Positions 7,669 to 15,149 of a stretch of DNA of 15,883 bases are shown here, piece after piece. A program made the position numbers and the translations under genes. The DNA comes from Ignavibacteria bacterium (GTDB lineage Bacteria; Bacteroidota; Ignavibacteria; Ignavibacteriales; Melioribacteraceae). The notes below the pieces were generated by a model. That model saw only the letters and a program-made list of their open reading frames with translations. It was not told where the DNA came from and searched no databases. The stretch lies in the NCBI GenBank assembly GCA_011049495.1, contig DSBF01000028.1, positions 1-15,883 of the forward strand. The letters are read 5' to 3'. The number at the start of each line of letters is the position of its first letter. The stretch's first letter is position 1.

Positions 7669-7701
7669 CCTCCGAGGTCGCTTGTATTGAGACCTCGAAG
7701 G
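7669..7701 (-). terminator. Hairpin between convergent genes, terminator of the minus-strand operon
   Basis: Two 11-base arms (7669-7679 and 7691-7701) pair with one mismatch around an 11-base loop; the core is CGAGGTC/GACCTCG. Read on the minus strand, the stem is followed after a few bases by a run of six T residues (complement of 7658-7664), as expected for a terminator of the serA-like gene. On the plus strand no T-run follows, so stopping of the 6901-7659 gene there would be less efficient. Confidence 0.7.
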
Positions 7702-7716
7702 ATACTGAAATCTAAA

Positions 7717-8913
7717 TTAAAGAGCTGTGTGAGACACTGTTAACACGTTAGGGTTGTTTCTGATTGCAGAAAGCATTTCATTAGTAGCGGCAATCTTTAA
7801 TTTCAGTGTACAGCATGCCACAATGCCGCCTTCAAAAATAATATTTTCAACTTCTTCAATATTTATATCACCTTGTCGCAGTACATCCATTATAGATGCA
7901 AGAACGCCCGGTTTGTCGTAGTGTTTTACAACTAACTGGTAATGTGCATCGGTAATTCGCGCTCTATTTACCCAATGACTTATCACTCCGCTGTTAATGA
8001 AGTCCAAAATTATATGAATAGCTTCTTCTGCAACTGCATTTTGTGCTTGTTCGGTTGAAGCACCTATGTGATGTGTTACATAAATTCCTTCGACACCCTG
8101 CAATTTTGATTTTACTTCCCCGGTTTTCTGTTCGGGCTCGTCTGCAAAAACATCTAGCCCGGCTTTAATTCCTTTTTCTTTAACTGCTTTTATTAATGCA
8201 TCTTCATCAACAACGCCCGGTCGAGAAGTATTAATAAAATAAGCGCCGTCTTTCATATAAGAAAACATCTTTTCGTTGAACAGTCCTTTTGTGCTTTGTG
8301 TTAACGGTAAATGAAGAGAAACAACATCAGCCAAAGGAAGTACTTGATCAAATTCCGAAAAATCCTTGTACTCAACTCCTTCAATTCTGGCAATATCTTT
8401 TCCGTATACATTCATACCAAAAGCACGTGCACGGATAGCAACTTCTTTACCGATATTTCCTATGCCAACTATTGCAATTGTTTTTCCAAATAGACCTTTC
8501 CCTTTTGAATATGCAGCTTTATTCCATTTGCCAGCTTTGAAATCACTAACATTATCCGGTATTTGTCTATCGAGTGCAATAATTAATCCCATTGTTAATT
8601 CTGCAACTGCAATTGCATTTTTACCAGGGCAGTTTGCAACATATACACCCTTTTTGTTTGCAGCAGTAACATTAATATTATTATAACCGGCGCCTGCTCT
8701 TATTATAAGATTTAGTTTTTCTGCTTTCTCTATTGTTTCAGCATTAACAACCGTAGATCTTACAACTATTATATCAACATCTTTCGCCGCAGCAGGCAAA
8801 TCATTTTCACCAATCTTAGGATCATATATTACTTCAAGATCGTGATCTTGAAGTTTCTTAATATATTGATCCGGTAATTTGTCAGCGATTAATACTTTCA
8901 TCTTCTCATTCAT
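7717..8913 (-). CDS. serA: D-3-phosphoglycerate dehydrogenase-like 2-hydroxyacid dehydrogenase
   Basis: This is an NAD-dependent D-2-hydroxyacid dehydrogenase. The best guess is 3-phosphoglycerate dehydrogenase, the first step of serine synthesis. The substrate and nucleotide domains are complete. The Rossmann motif GIGNIG lies at 150-155, the catalytic Arg231 in NTSRPGVVDE, Glu259 in FADEPE and His282 in THHIGAST. A C-terminal ACT-type domain (about 325-398, YDKPGVLASIMDVL and onward) suggests allosteric control, probably by serine as in E. coli SerA. The length of 398 residues fits (410 in E. coli). The ATG at 8913 has GAGAGG (8919-8924) 5 bases upstream; a second Met four codons in is the alternative. 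It is the last gene of the minus-strand operon, 25 bases after hutU. Substrate specificity cannot be proved by sequence alone. Confidence 0.88.
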   Translation of the reverse strand: MNEKMKVLIADKLPDQYIKKLQDHDLEVIYDPKIGENDLPAAAKDVDIIVVRSTVVNAETIEKAEKLNLIIRAGAGYNNINVTAANKKGVYVANCPGKNAIAVAELTMGLIIALDRQIPDNVSDFKAGKWNKAAYSKGKGLFGKTIAIVGIGNIGKEVAIRARAFGMNVYGKDIARIEGVEYKDFSEFDQVLPLADVVSLHLPLTQSTKGLFNEKMFSYMKDGAYFINTSRPGVVDEDALIKAVKEKGIKAGLDVFADEPEQKTGEVKSKLQGVEGIYVTHHIGASTEQAQNAVAEEAIHIILDFINSGVISHWVNRARITDAHYQLVVKHYDKPGVLASIMDVLRQGDINIEEVENIIFEGGIVACCTLKLKIAATNEMLSAIRNNPNVLTVSHTAL

Positions 8914-8938
8914 TTCAACCTCTCGTTAAAGTTATATT

Positions 8939-10597
8939 TTATTTCATCATTGGTATGTTTACACCAAATTTTTTCGCATTCTCAATTGCTCTTTCATAAC
9001 CGGCATCTGAATGGCGAACAATCCCCATACCTGGATCATAAGTTAATACACGTTCTAATCTTTTTTCTGCTTCTTTTGTTCCATCGGCTACAATAACCAT
9101 TCCTGCATGAATAGATTTGCCGATACCGACACCGCCACCATGATGAACAGAAACCCAGCTAGCTCCGCCGATTGCGTTTAGTAATGCATTTAAAATAGGC
9201 CAATCAGCAATTGCATCACTTCCGTCTTTCATTGCTTCTGTTTCTCTATAAGGGGAAGCAACTGAACCGCAATCTAAATGATCTCTGCCAATTACAATGG
9301 GAGCTTTTACTTTTCCGCTGGCAACTAAATCATTGAAAATTTTACCCATCTTTGCTCGATCACCGTATCCCAACCAGCAAATTCTTGTCGGTAATCCTTG
9401 GAAGTGTACTTTTTCTTGAGCTAATTTAATCCACCTGACAAGTGCCTCATCTTCGGGAAATGTTTCAATTACCGCTTTATCTGTTTCAAAAATATCATTT
9501 GGGTCACCGGATAGAGCTGCCCATCTAAATGGACCTTTTCCATCACAAAATAACGGACGAATATATTCTGGTACAAAACCGGGAATATCAAATGCATTAA
9601 TTACACCGTTTTCTTTTGCTTCTCCTCTAATGTTATTTCCGTAATCAAAAGTAACGGCACCTTTTTTCTGAAAATCCAACATAGCTTTTACATGTCTTAC
9701 AATTGTTTCACGAGCTCTAATAATGTATTCATCGGGATCGGTAGTTCTCAATTTTATAGCTTCATCAAGACTCATATCCATAGGAACATATCCGTTTAAA
9801 GTATCATGTGCAGAAGTTTGATCTGTTAGAACATCAGGTACAATTCCTCTTCCTAAAATAGCAGGGAGAATATCGCCGGCATTTCCGACCAAGCCTACAG
9901 ATAAAGCTTTCTTTTTTTCTTTTGCATCAAGAACTAATTTTAATGCTTCATCTAGATCGTAGCTGAGAACATCAATATAACCGGTGTCAATTCTTTTTTG
10001 AATTCTTTTTGCATCTACATCGATACCTAAAAATGCGGCACCATTCATTGTAGCTGCTAATGGTTGAGCGCCTCCCATTCCGCCTAAACCTGCAGTTAAT
10101 AGAAATTTGCCTTCAAGCGTACCGTTGAAGTTCTGCTTTGCACATTCTGCAAAAGTTTCGTATGTGCCTTGTAAAATGCCCTGTGTACCGATATAAATCC
10201 AGCTTCCGGCAGTCATTTGTCCGTACATAGTTAAACCAAGATTTTCAAGTCGCCGGAATTCATCCCAATTTGCCCAATCCGGTACTAGCATTGAATTTGA
10301 TATAATTACTCGCGGTGCGTCTGTGTGAGTCTTAAAAATACCAACCGGTTTACCTGATTGTACAAGCAGTGTTTCATCGTTCTCTAAATTTTTAAGAGAA
10401 GATACAATAGCATCATAGCTTTCCCAATTTCTTGCAGCCTTTCCGGAGCCGCCGTATACAATAAGTTCTTCAGGTTTCTCGGCATTATCGGGGTCTAAAT
10501 TATTCATAAGCATCCGCATTGCTGCTTCTTGAATCCAGCCTTTGCAAGTCAGATCGGATCCGCGGGGTGCTCTTATTTCTTTAATTTTCTTTTCCAT
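8939..10597 (-). CDS. hutU: Urocanate hydratase
   Basis: Urocanase adds water to urocanate to give 4-imidazolone-5-propionate, the second step of histidine breakdown, using tightly bound NAD+. The protein is unmistakable along its whole 552 residues, from IRAPRGSDLTCKGWIQEAAM to the C-terminal GGGVGIGKSIHAGMV. The NAD-binding stretch GLGGMGGAQP lies at about 170-179. The conserved Cys near the NAD adduct is at about 407 in RICWLGYGDR (Cys410 in Pseudomonas putida). I start at the ATG at 10597, one base after the stop of the preceding gene; an in-frame GTG at 10606 would overlap that gene. There is no obvious ribosome binding site, so translational coupling is likely. No hutH, hutI or hutG is in the window, so the rest of the pathway must lie elsewhere. 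Confidence 0.97.
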   Translation of the reverse strand: MEKKIKEIRAPRGSDLTCKGWIQEAAMRMLMNNLDPDNAEKPEELIVYGGSGKAARNWESYDAIVSSLKNLENDETLLVQSGKPVGIFKTHTDAPRVIISNSMLVPDWANWDEFRRLENLGLTMYGQMTAGSWIYIGTQGILQGTYETFAECAKQNFNGTLEGKFLLTAGLGGMGGAQPLAATMNGAAFLGIDVDAKRIQKRIDTGYIDVLSYDLDEALKLVLDAKEKKKALSVGLVGNAGDILPAILGRGIVPDVLTDQTSAHDTLNGYVPMDMSLDEAIKLRTTDPDEYIIRARETIVRHVKAMLDFQKKGAVTFDYGNNIRGEAKENGVINAFDIPGFVPEYIRPLFCDGKGPFRWAALSGDPNDIFETDKAVIETFPEDEALVRWIKLAQEKVHFQGLPTRICWLGYGDRAKMGKIFNDLVASGKVKAPIVIGRDHLDCGSVASPYRETEAMKDGSDAIADWPILNALLNAIGGASWVSVHHGGGVGIGKSIHAGMVIVADGTKEAEKRLERVLTYDPGMGIVRHSDAGYERAIENAKKFGVNIPMMK

Positions 10598-10598
10598 T

Positions 10599-10937
10599 TT
10601 AATCACTAAAATGATTTACGAGAATACTCTTATATTGTTTGTGCATTGATTTAAGCAGCCACTTTTTAATGAACCAACTTTTATCGATTTGCTTTTCAAT
10701 ATTCTTTGAATTCTCTCTTAAGTAAAGAGATAGTTTGGTTGATTCATCTTTTGTAAGTTTTGTTTCTTCATTGCCCTCTTTAAGTTTATCTAAAATTGAT
10801 TGAAAAACCTTTGCTTCCCGGTAAAGTTTTTCATCCGAAGAAACTTGATTTAATATCTGCTTACAAAAAGTGGTTAATAATTTTCTTTCGTTTGTATCAA
10901 AAGAATAATTGTAATTCTTGAATAGTTTTTTTGCCAT
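10599..10937 (-). CDS. Conserved-looking hypothetical protein, small and helical
   Basis: I do not recognise this 112-residue protein. It is Lys-rich and charged, with no signal peptide or membrane segment, and looks largely alpha-helical (for example SSDEKLYREAKVFQSILDKL). A C-terminal basic segment contains SWFIKKWLLKSMHKQYKS. It is very probably a real gene. It begins 3 bases after the stop of the adenosine-deaminase-like gene, ends 1 base before the hutU ATG, and has the same codon style as its neighbours. A role linked to one of its operon partners is possible but cannot be inferred from the sequence. Confidence 0.75.
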   Translation of the reverse strand: MAKKLFKNYNYSFDTNERKLLTTFCKQILNQVSSDEKLYREAKVFQSILDKLKEGNEETKLTKDESTKLSLYLRENSKNIEKQIDKSWFIKKWLLKSMHKQYKSILVNHFSD

Positions 10938-10940
10938 AGT

Positions 10941-12029
10941 TTATTCTTTCAAGGACAGAAGTTTCTCTCTAATCTGTTGATAACCCGGTTTAATAACATT
11001 GTAAATGTAATCAAGTCTTTCACTGTAGGGTATGAAAGCAGATTTCATTGCATTGATATTTAACTTCTCGATTTCATCAAGACTTATATTAAATAATTCC
11101 GCTGCGGTTAAGTACTCTTTTGTTAAGGTTGTATCGCTCATTAACCTGTCATCGGTATTAAGAAAAACTCTGAACTTTTGTCTAAATAATTTAATAAATG
11201 GATGATTTTCTAATTTATCAACAGCTCCGGTATGAACATTACTTAATAAGCATATTTCGAGCGGTAAACGGGTATCTAAAACATATTGTGCTAATTCACC
11301 AAGTCCAACTATATTGCCGTCTTTATCAAAAGTGATATCTTCTGAAAGACGGGTTGCATGACCTATCCGATGAGCACCGCAATATTGAATTGCCTGCCAA
11401 ATAGATTCTTTGCCAAATGCTTCACCGGCATGTATAGTAATAAAAAAATTCGCACGTTTAATAAATTGGAATGCATCAATATGCTGCTTCGGCGGATATC
11501 CGCCTTCTTCACCTGCTAAATCGAAACCGACAACTCCACTATTTCTAAAATTAACAGCAAGTTCCGCTATTTCCAGGGTATTTTTCATGTTACGCATGCC
11601 GCAAAGAATAAGTCCATAACCAACACCATATTTTTCTTTACCAAGTTCTAACCCTTCCAAAACTGCTTCAATTACATCATCAAAATGCAAACCTTTTTCG
11701 TTATGAAATACCGGTGCAAAGCGAGTTTCAACATAACAAACTCCGTCATCAGCCATATCTTCCATCATCTCAAAAGCAATTCGCTTTAAAGAGTCTTTTG
11801 TTTGCATAAGAGCAATTGTATGTTCAAAACCTTGTAAATACTCAACAAGATTCCCTTTGTTAGCGCCTCTATGGAACCAATCGGCAAGTTCACCGGGGTC
11901 TGTTGTAGGAAGTTTTTTATATTTATAATCCTTAGCTAAATCCACAATTGTGCCGGGGCGTAAACCACCGTCAAGGTGATCGTGAAGCATTACTTTTGGG
12001 GCAGATTTGATTATTTCTTCAGTTTTCAT
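10941..12029 (-). CDS. add: Adenosine deaminase family protein
   Basis: This is a zinc-dependent amidohydrolase of the adenosine deaminase family, which turns adenosine into inosine. All catalytic features are present: the metal-binding HxH (His16 and His18 in LHDHLDGGLRP), His200 and catalytic Glu203 in IHAGE, His224 in RIGHATR, and the Asp pair 293-294 in LNTDD. I start at the ATG at 12029, giving 362 residues, because AAGGAA (12042-12037 on the minus strand) stands 7 bases upstream. An in-frame TTG at 12050 lies inside the likely promoter. Members of this family also deaminate related nucleosides, including aminodeoxyfutalosine of the menaquinone pathway, so the exact substrate is open. 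It is the first gene of the minus-strand operon. Confidence 0.9.
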   Translation of the reverse strand: MKTEEIIKSAPKVMLHDHLDGGLRPGTIVDLAKDYKYKKLPTTDPGELADWFHRGANKGNLVEYLQGFEHTIALMQTKDSLKRIAFEMMEDMADDGVCYVETRFAPVFHNEKGLHFDDVIEAVLEGLELGKEKYGVGYGLILCGMRNMKNTLEIAELAVNFRNSGVVGFDLAGEEGGYPPKQHIDAFQFIKRANFFITIHAGEAFGKESIWQAIQYCGAHRIGHATRLSEDITFDKDGNIVGLGELAQYVLDTRLPLEICLLSNVHTGAVDKLENHPFIKLFRQKFRVFLNTDDRLMSDTTLTKEYLTAAELFNISLDEIEKLNINAMKSAFIPYSERLDYIYNVIKPGYQQIREKLLSLKE

Positions 12030-12047
12030 TGTTAAATTCCTTTTAGA

Positions 12048-12078
12048 CAAAAATATCCTTTTAGAGTCCGAAAATCAA
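12048..12078 (-). promoter_or_regulatory. Possible Bacteroidota-type promoter of the minus-strand operon
   Basis: On the minus strand TTG (12078-12076) is followed after 20 bases by TATTTTTG (12055-12048), an exact match to TAnnTTTG. Transcription would begin just before the AAGGAA ribosome binding site at 12042-12037 and the ATG at 12029, leaving a very short leader. The match is by eye only. Confidence 0.45.
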
Positions 12079-12192
12079 TTAAAACCGGTATCTGTAAACC
12101 GAAATCATATTGTATTGATAACTTTCTTAATTAGATTCATATTTACAAGCTGATGACCAATCTTAAGTTAACCTTTGTGCTGAATAAACATG

Positions 12193-12287
12193 AGTTACCC
12201 CGAAATTTTCTTGAGCAAACAACTAAGTTGTTTAGTTATTACTAATATCAGAAACATCAAGTGAAAAAGTAAAAAAATGGGGTAACT
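12193..12287. repeat. Imperfect inverted repeat with nested hairpin
   Basis: The outer arms AGTTACCCC (12193-12201) and GGGGTAACT (12279-12287) are perfect complements of 9 bp. Further in, TTTT-CTTGA (12206-12214) can pair with TCAAG-TG-AAAA (12257-12267) across an internal loop and a 2-base bulge. The remaining loop holds a small hairpin AAACAAC/GTTGTTT (12217-12223 with 12227-12233). The element could be a structured non-coding RNA, a relic of a miniature inverted-repeat transposon, or a regulatory site of the divergent genes. No target-site duplication is visible at its edges. Confidence 0.5.
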
Positions 12288-12303
12288 TCCGGCTGGATAA
12301 ATC

Positions 12304-12333
12304 TTGATTATCGGGTCTCAAATTGGTAATTTG
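12304..12333 (+). promoter_or_regulatory. Weak candidate promoter of the TPR gene
   Basis: TTG (12304-12306) is followed after 20 bases by TAATTTG (12327-12333), one base short of the TAnnTTTG pattern. The leader that follows contains a good ribosome binding site GGGAG (12364-12368), 5 bases before the ATG at 12374. The promoter call is tentative. Confidence 0.3.
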
Positions 12334-12373
12334 ACTTCCTATAAAAACAAATTAATTATTAACGGGAGTAGGA

Positions 12374-13534
12374 ATGAAAAGGTTGGTTATTATTTTAAGT
12401 CTTTTGGCGATGACATTCGGATTTGCAGCTTTCCAATGTGCATCGACTGAAATTACCAGTGCAAGGTTATACATGCAGCAAAATAATAATGAAAAAGCCA
12501 AAGAAGCTTTGATGCGCGAAATTGAAAAGAATCCTAAAAGTGATGAAGGATTATTCTTATTAGGGTTTATTTATGGTGAAGAAGGGGAATTCGCTAAGAT
12601 GATTGAGTATTTTGATAAGTCGCTCGCAGTAAGCAAAAAATTCCAACAAGAAATAATGGAAAATAAGAATTTCCACTGGGCAGATAATTTCAACAAAGGT
12701 GTTGGTTTATTCAACAGAGCTGCTCAAGTTACAAGCGAAGATTCAACCCAAATGTATTTTAGCAGGGCAATTGAACGTTTTGAAAATGCAATTTTAATTC
12801 AACCGGATTCATTAGATACTTATAAAAATTTGGCGTTTGCATATATTAATGCAGGAAGAATTAATGAAGCCGCAAAACCACTAAAAGCTTTAGTTGATAG
12901 AAAAGCTAATGCAGAATCTTACGCTATGCTTGGTGAAATTTATATCACTGAAGGTCAACAATTGATGAGCTCTTATAGAACTACCGAAAATGTTCAAGAT
13001 AGTATTGCTGCAATGGAAAATTTCAATGAAGCAATTAAAGTTCTACAAAAAGGCAGAGTTGATTTCCCGGGTAACGAAGAAATTCTTTTATATCTTTCAA
13101 ATGCTTACATAAATGCCAACAAACTTGATGTTGCAATGGAATCATTTAAGGAAGGTGTAAAAATAGACCCGGATAATCAATATTACAGGTATAATTATGG
13201 CGTTCTTCTTCTTGAAGCCGGTGAATTCGATATTGCCGAGGAACAGTTCTTAAAAGCAATTGAACTTGACCCTCTTTATTCAAATGCTGTTTATAACTTA
13301 GCTGCTACTTATGTTAAGTGGGGTACGGAATTAAGAGATAAAGCTGTTGAAGAAGGTTCAGAGGATGATTCTTATAAAGAGAAATTTGAAAAATCACTTC
13401 CACATTTGGAAAGATATCTTGACTTGAATCCGAATGATGCTCAAATTTGGGAGCTATTGGGCAGAGTTTATGCTAATCTTGGAATGAATGAAAAATCGAT
13501 TGAAGCTTTTGAAAAGGCTGACCAGAACAGATAG
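12374..13534 (+). CDS. Exported TPR-repeat protein, possible lipoprotein
   Basis: The 386-residue protein starts with a typical export signal (MKRLVIILSLLAMTFGFAAF). Cys22 in FQCAS could be the lipidated residue, though the lipobox is loose. The mature part consists of tetratricopeptide repeats, which act as protein-protein scaffolds. Recognisable units lie at about 57-90, 147-177, 234-265, 268-301 and 355-384. The clearest is YYRYNYGVLLLEAGEFDIAEEQF, followed by LKAIELDPLYSNAVYNLAATY. A charged insertion (about 316-340) splits the later repeats. There is no enzymatic domain. The ATG at 12374 has a good ribosome binding site. A strong terminator follows, so the gene appears to be transcribed alone. 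Its partners are unknown; a role in the periplasm or on the outer membrane is inferred from the signal peptide. Confidence 0.88.
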   Translation: MKRLVIILSLLAMTFGFAAFQCASTEITSARLYMQQNNNEKAKEALMREIEKNPKSDEGLFLLGFIYGEEGEFAKMIEYFDKSLAVSKKFQQEIMENKNFHWADNFNKGVGLFNRAAQVTSEDSTQMYFSRAIERFENAILIQPDSLDTYKNLAFAYINAGRINEAAKPLKALVDRKANAESYAMLGEIYITEGQQLMSSYRTTENVQDSIAAMENFNEAIKVLQKGRVDFPGNEEILLYLSNAYINANKLDVAMESFKEGVKIDPDNQYYRYNYGVLLLEAGEFDIAEEQFLKAIELDPLYSNAVYNLAATYVKWGTELRDKAVEEGSEDDSYKEKFEKSLPHLERYLDLNPNDAQIWELLGRVYANLGMNEKSIEAFEKADQNR

Positions 13535-13556
13535 AATATTATTTTTTATTTTTCAT

Positions 13557-13591
13557 ATGCCCACACTTCAAATTGGAGTGTGGGCATTTTT
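13557..13591 (+). terminator. Intrinsic terminator after the TPR gene
   Basis: A 13-bp stem (13557-13569 with 13575-13587, one T-G wobble) encloses a 5-base loop AAATT. The arms are ATGCCCACACTTC and GGAGTGTGGGCAT. The last T of the stem continues into TTTT (13588-13591). The upstream side is also T/A-rich. Confidence 0.92.
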
Positions 13592-13606
13592 ATAATTGGA
13601 GGAACT

Positions 13607-13933
13607 ATGAATAAACCAGAGGATAAGAAAACTCAACAACTTAAAATTGAACTCGGCGAAAAGGAAGCTGAAGGTATATACTCAAATTTAGCTATTATTA
13701 CCCATTCACCTGCTGAGTTTGTACTTGATTTTACAAGAGTTGTTCCAGGAATTCCAAAAGCAAAAGTATTATCAAGGATTATTACTACACCCCAACATGC
13801 AAAGATGTTAATGAAAGCATTACAGGATAACATTAATAAATTCGAAAGCAGATTTGGGGAAATCAAATTAGAAGGACAGCCCGGTCATCAATTCGGATTT
13901 ACAAATGTTGATAAAGATAGTACAATTAATTAA
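13607..13933 (+). CDS. DUF3467 family protein
   Basis: This 108-residue cytoplasmic protein matches the pattern of DUF3467, a family of unknown function widespread in bacteria. The core reads EGIYSNLAIITHSPAEFVLDF, then VVPGIPKAKVLSRIITTPQHAKMLMKALQDNINKFESRFG (about residues 25-85). The ATG at 13607 is supported by GGAGG (13598-13602) 4 bases upstream. A more upstream in-frame ATG at 13580 lies inside the terminator hairpin of the previous gene and is rejected. The C-terminal 20 residues look flexible. The terminator in front suggests it has its own promoter, although little room is left between the hairpin and the start; partial read-through is an alternative. Confidence 0.88.
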   Translation: MNKPEDKKTQQLKIELGEKEAEGIYSNLAIITHSPAEFVLDFTRVVPGIPKAKVLSRIITTPQHAKMLMKALQDNINKFESRFGEIKLEGQPGHQFGFTNVDKDSTIN

Positions 13934-14106
13934 TCGTGAATAAGGTGCTTTAATTTTTAGAAAATTCCTAATTATCAGTAGTCTTTTTGTTCCCATTTCA
14001 TTAATTTGTTGATGCCTTGCTTTTATTGACGGTGAGCGTAGTATAGAATACAAACTTTGTATTATATTTAATAGTAAATATTGAATTAACAACGCAGGGT
14101 ATAAAT
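13934..14106. other. Intergenic region before the secreted-protein/FecR genes
   Basis: This 173-base AT-rich gap contains no supported gene. It holds a palindrome at 14047-14063 and a TTGAC stretch (14026-14030) that could be part of a promoter, but no convincing second element is placed well. Confidence 0.5.
14047..14063. promoter_or_regulatory. 17-base palindrome, possible operator
   Basis: AATACAAA and TTTGTATT are exact complements around a central C. The site lies 43 bases upstream of the ATG at 14107 and probably overlaps or follows the promoter. The size and symmetry suit a dimeric transcription factor, but a chance palindrome in AT-rich sequence cannot be excluded. Confidence 0.35.
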
Positions 14107-15141
14107 ATGCGAAAAATAATATTTCTTCTTTTTATTTCCGCTCAGTTAATCTTTGTTTCTGCTCAATCCTATCAAATCAATCTTCAAGTCTCTTCATTCT
14201 CCGAAGGAGATTTTGCTCCTTTTATTTTCTCTAATGATTTAGCCGGGGCTCCAAGGATATTTGCAGTTACAATCTCCCCTGAACAAGGGGACGTCAAAGT
14301 TCGCGGCGAAATCTTTTGGAAGAAAGATGATAATTCGGGCTTCGAATGGTTGATGACATTCAGAACACGCCTCTTTCAAGCACGCTCCTTTTTTAATACT
14401 GATTTAGGCAACGCTATTCAATTAGGGAGGGGAGAATCAAATAACAGCCTTATCGATGAAAACAGAAGACGCGGCAGACCAAGTGGTCAATATCGTTTAG
14501 ATATTTATCTGCTTGATGCTAATGATCAGCAATTGGCTTTTGATTCTAAAACATATGAGTTTAGTAATCCTGCTCAGACTTTATCAATTATTCTGCCCCA
14601 ACCAGGTTCAATTGAAAATATTGGGGGTGTACATGCAGAGTGGACCGAACTTAATGGTATTCAGTATTATGAAATTAAAGCCAATGTAAGAGAAAGTGCC
14701 GCCCAGTCTCTTGAAGATGCACTGGATTCCGGTGCTCCCATAATTAATAATGTCCCGGTTGGAGTACTTAACAGTATTGATTTAAGAACTATTTTATCAA
14801 GAGAATGGACTCCGGGACAAGAAATTGTATTTAGAGTAGCAGCACTCATTGTTGGTGGGACTCCTTCTGATATGATAAAAAGTAACATTGTTAACTTTTA
14901 TCTTGATGATCCTGCAAATCCTTTCCAAGAAGAAACCTCCGAAAATTTTATTCAATTACTACAATCTCTGTATGATGGTTTGGGTAGTAATTTGTTAGAT
15001 AGACTTCTTAGCGGTAATCTTCAAATAACGGATATTAGCTGGGAGGATACAGGAATTAATCTTTCTCCACAGGAGATTCAAGATCTATTAAATTACCTTA
15101 GGCTGCATCCTGATAATATTTTGAACATTGAACAAGATTAG
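14107..15141 (+). CDS. Secreted protein of unknown function, upstream of FecR-domain gene
   Basis: I do not recognise a named family. The 344-residue protein has a clear signal peptide (about residues 1-19, ending VSA before QSYQ) and no other membrane segment, so it is exported to the periplasm or surface. The first half is beta-rich. The middle (about 155-270) resembles a fibronectin-III-like fold, with SIILPQPGSIENIGGVHAEW, then a YYEIKANV strand and EIVFRVAALIVGG. The C-terminal part (about 275-344) is acidic and probably helical (LLQSLYDGLGSNLLDRLLSG and SPQEIQDLLNYLRLHPDNI). The ATG at 14107 has AGGG (14096-14099) 7 bases upstream. It is followed after 8 bases by the FecR-domain gene, so the two are in one operon and probably work together. 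Confidence 0.8.
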   Translation: MRKIIFLLFISAQLIFVSAQSYQINLQVSSFSEGDFAPFIFSNDLAGAPRIFAVTISPEQGDVKVRGEIFWKKDDNSGFEWLMTFRTRLFQARSFFNTDLGNAIQLGRGESNNSLIDENRRRGRPSGQYRLDIYLLDANDQQLAFDSKTYEFSNPAQTLSIILPQPGSIENIGGVHAEWTELNGIQYYEIKANVRESAAQSLEDALDSGAPIINNVPVGVLNSIDLRTILSREWTPGQEIVFRVAALIVGGTPSDMIKSNIVNFYLDDPANPFQEETSENFIQLLQSLYDGLGSNLLDRLLSGNLQITDISWEDTGINLSPQEIQDLLNYLRLHPDNILNIEQD

Positions 15142-15149
15142 GGAGAAAA

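Larger units (their letters stand above)
12030..12373. other. Divergent intergenic spacer, 344 bases
   Basis: No convincing reading frame lies in this spacer. It contains the possible minus-strand promoter (12048-12078), a short CGGT/ACCG inverted repeat around 12086-12101, the large imperfect inverted repeat (12193-12287) and the leader of the TPR gene. A TAnnnTTTG-like stretch (12169-12177) just before the inverted repeat might serve as a promoter for it, but no good upstream element is visible. Confidence 0.6.

Noticed and set aside
8366..8686. Plus-strand open frame inside the serA-like gene
   Set aside because: It is antisense to the conserved Rossmann domain and has no support as a gene.
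12030..12050. TTG start for the adenosine deaminase gene seven codons upstream
   Set aside because: It would lie within the likely -7 promoter element, and the ATG at 12029 has a good ribosome binding site.
13580..13606. More upstream ATG for the DUF3467 gene
   Set aside because: It lies within the stem of the terminator of the previous gene, whereas the ATG at 13607 has a perfect GGAGG before it.
13868..14092. Minus-strand open frame of 74 codons across the 13934-14106 gap
   Set aside because: It overlaps the end of the DUF3467 gene on the opposite strand, has an AT-rich low-information sequence and no convincing ribosome binding site or family.
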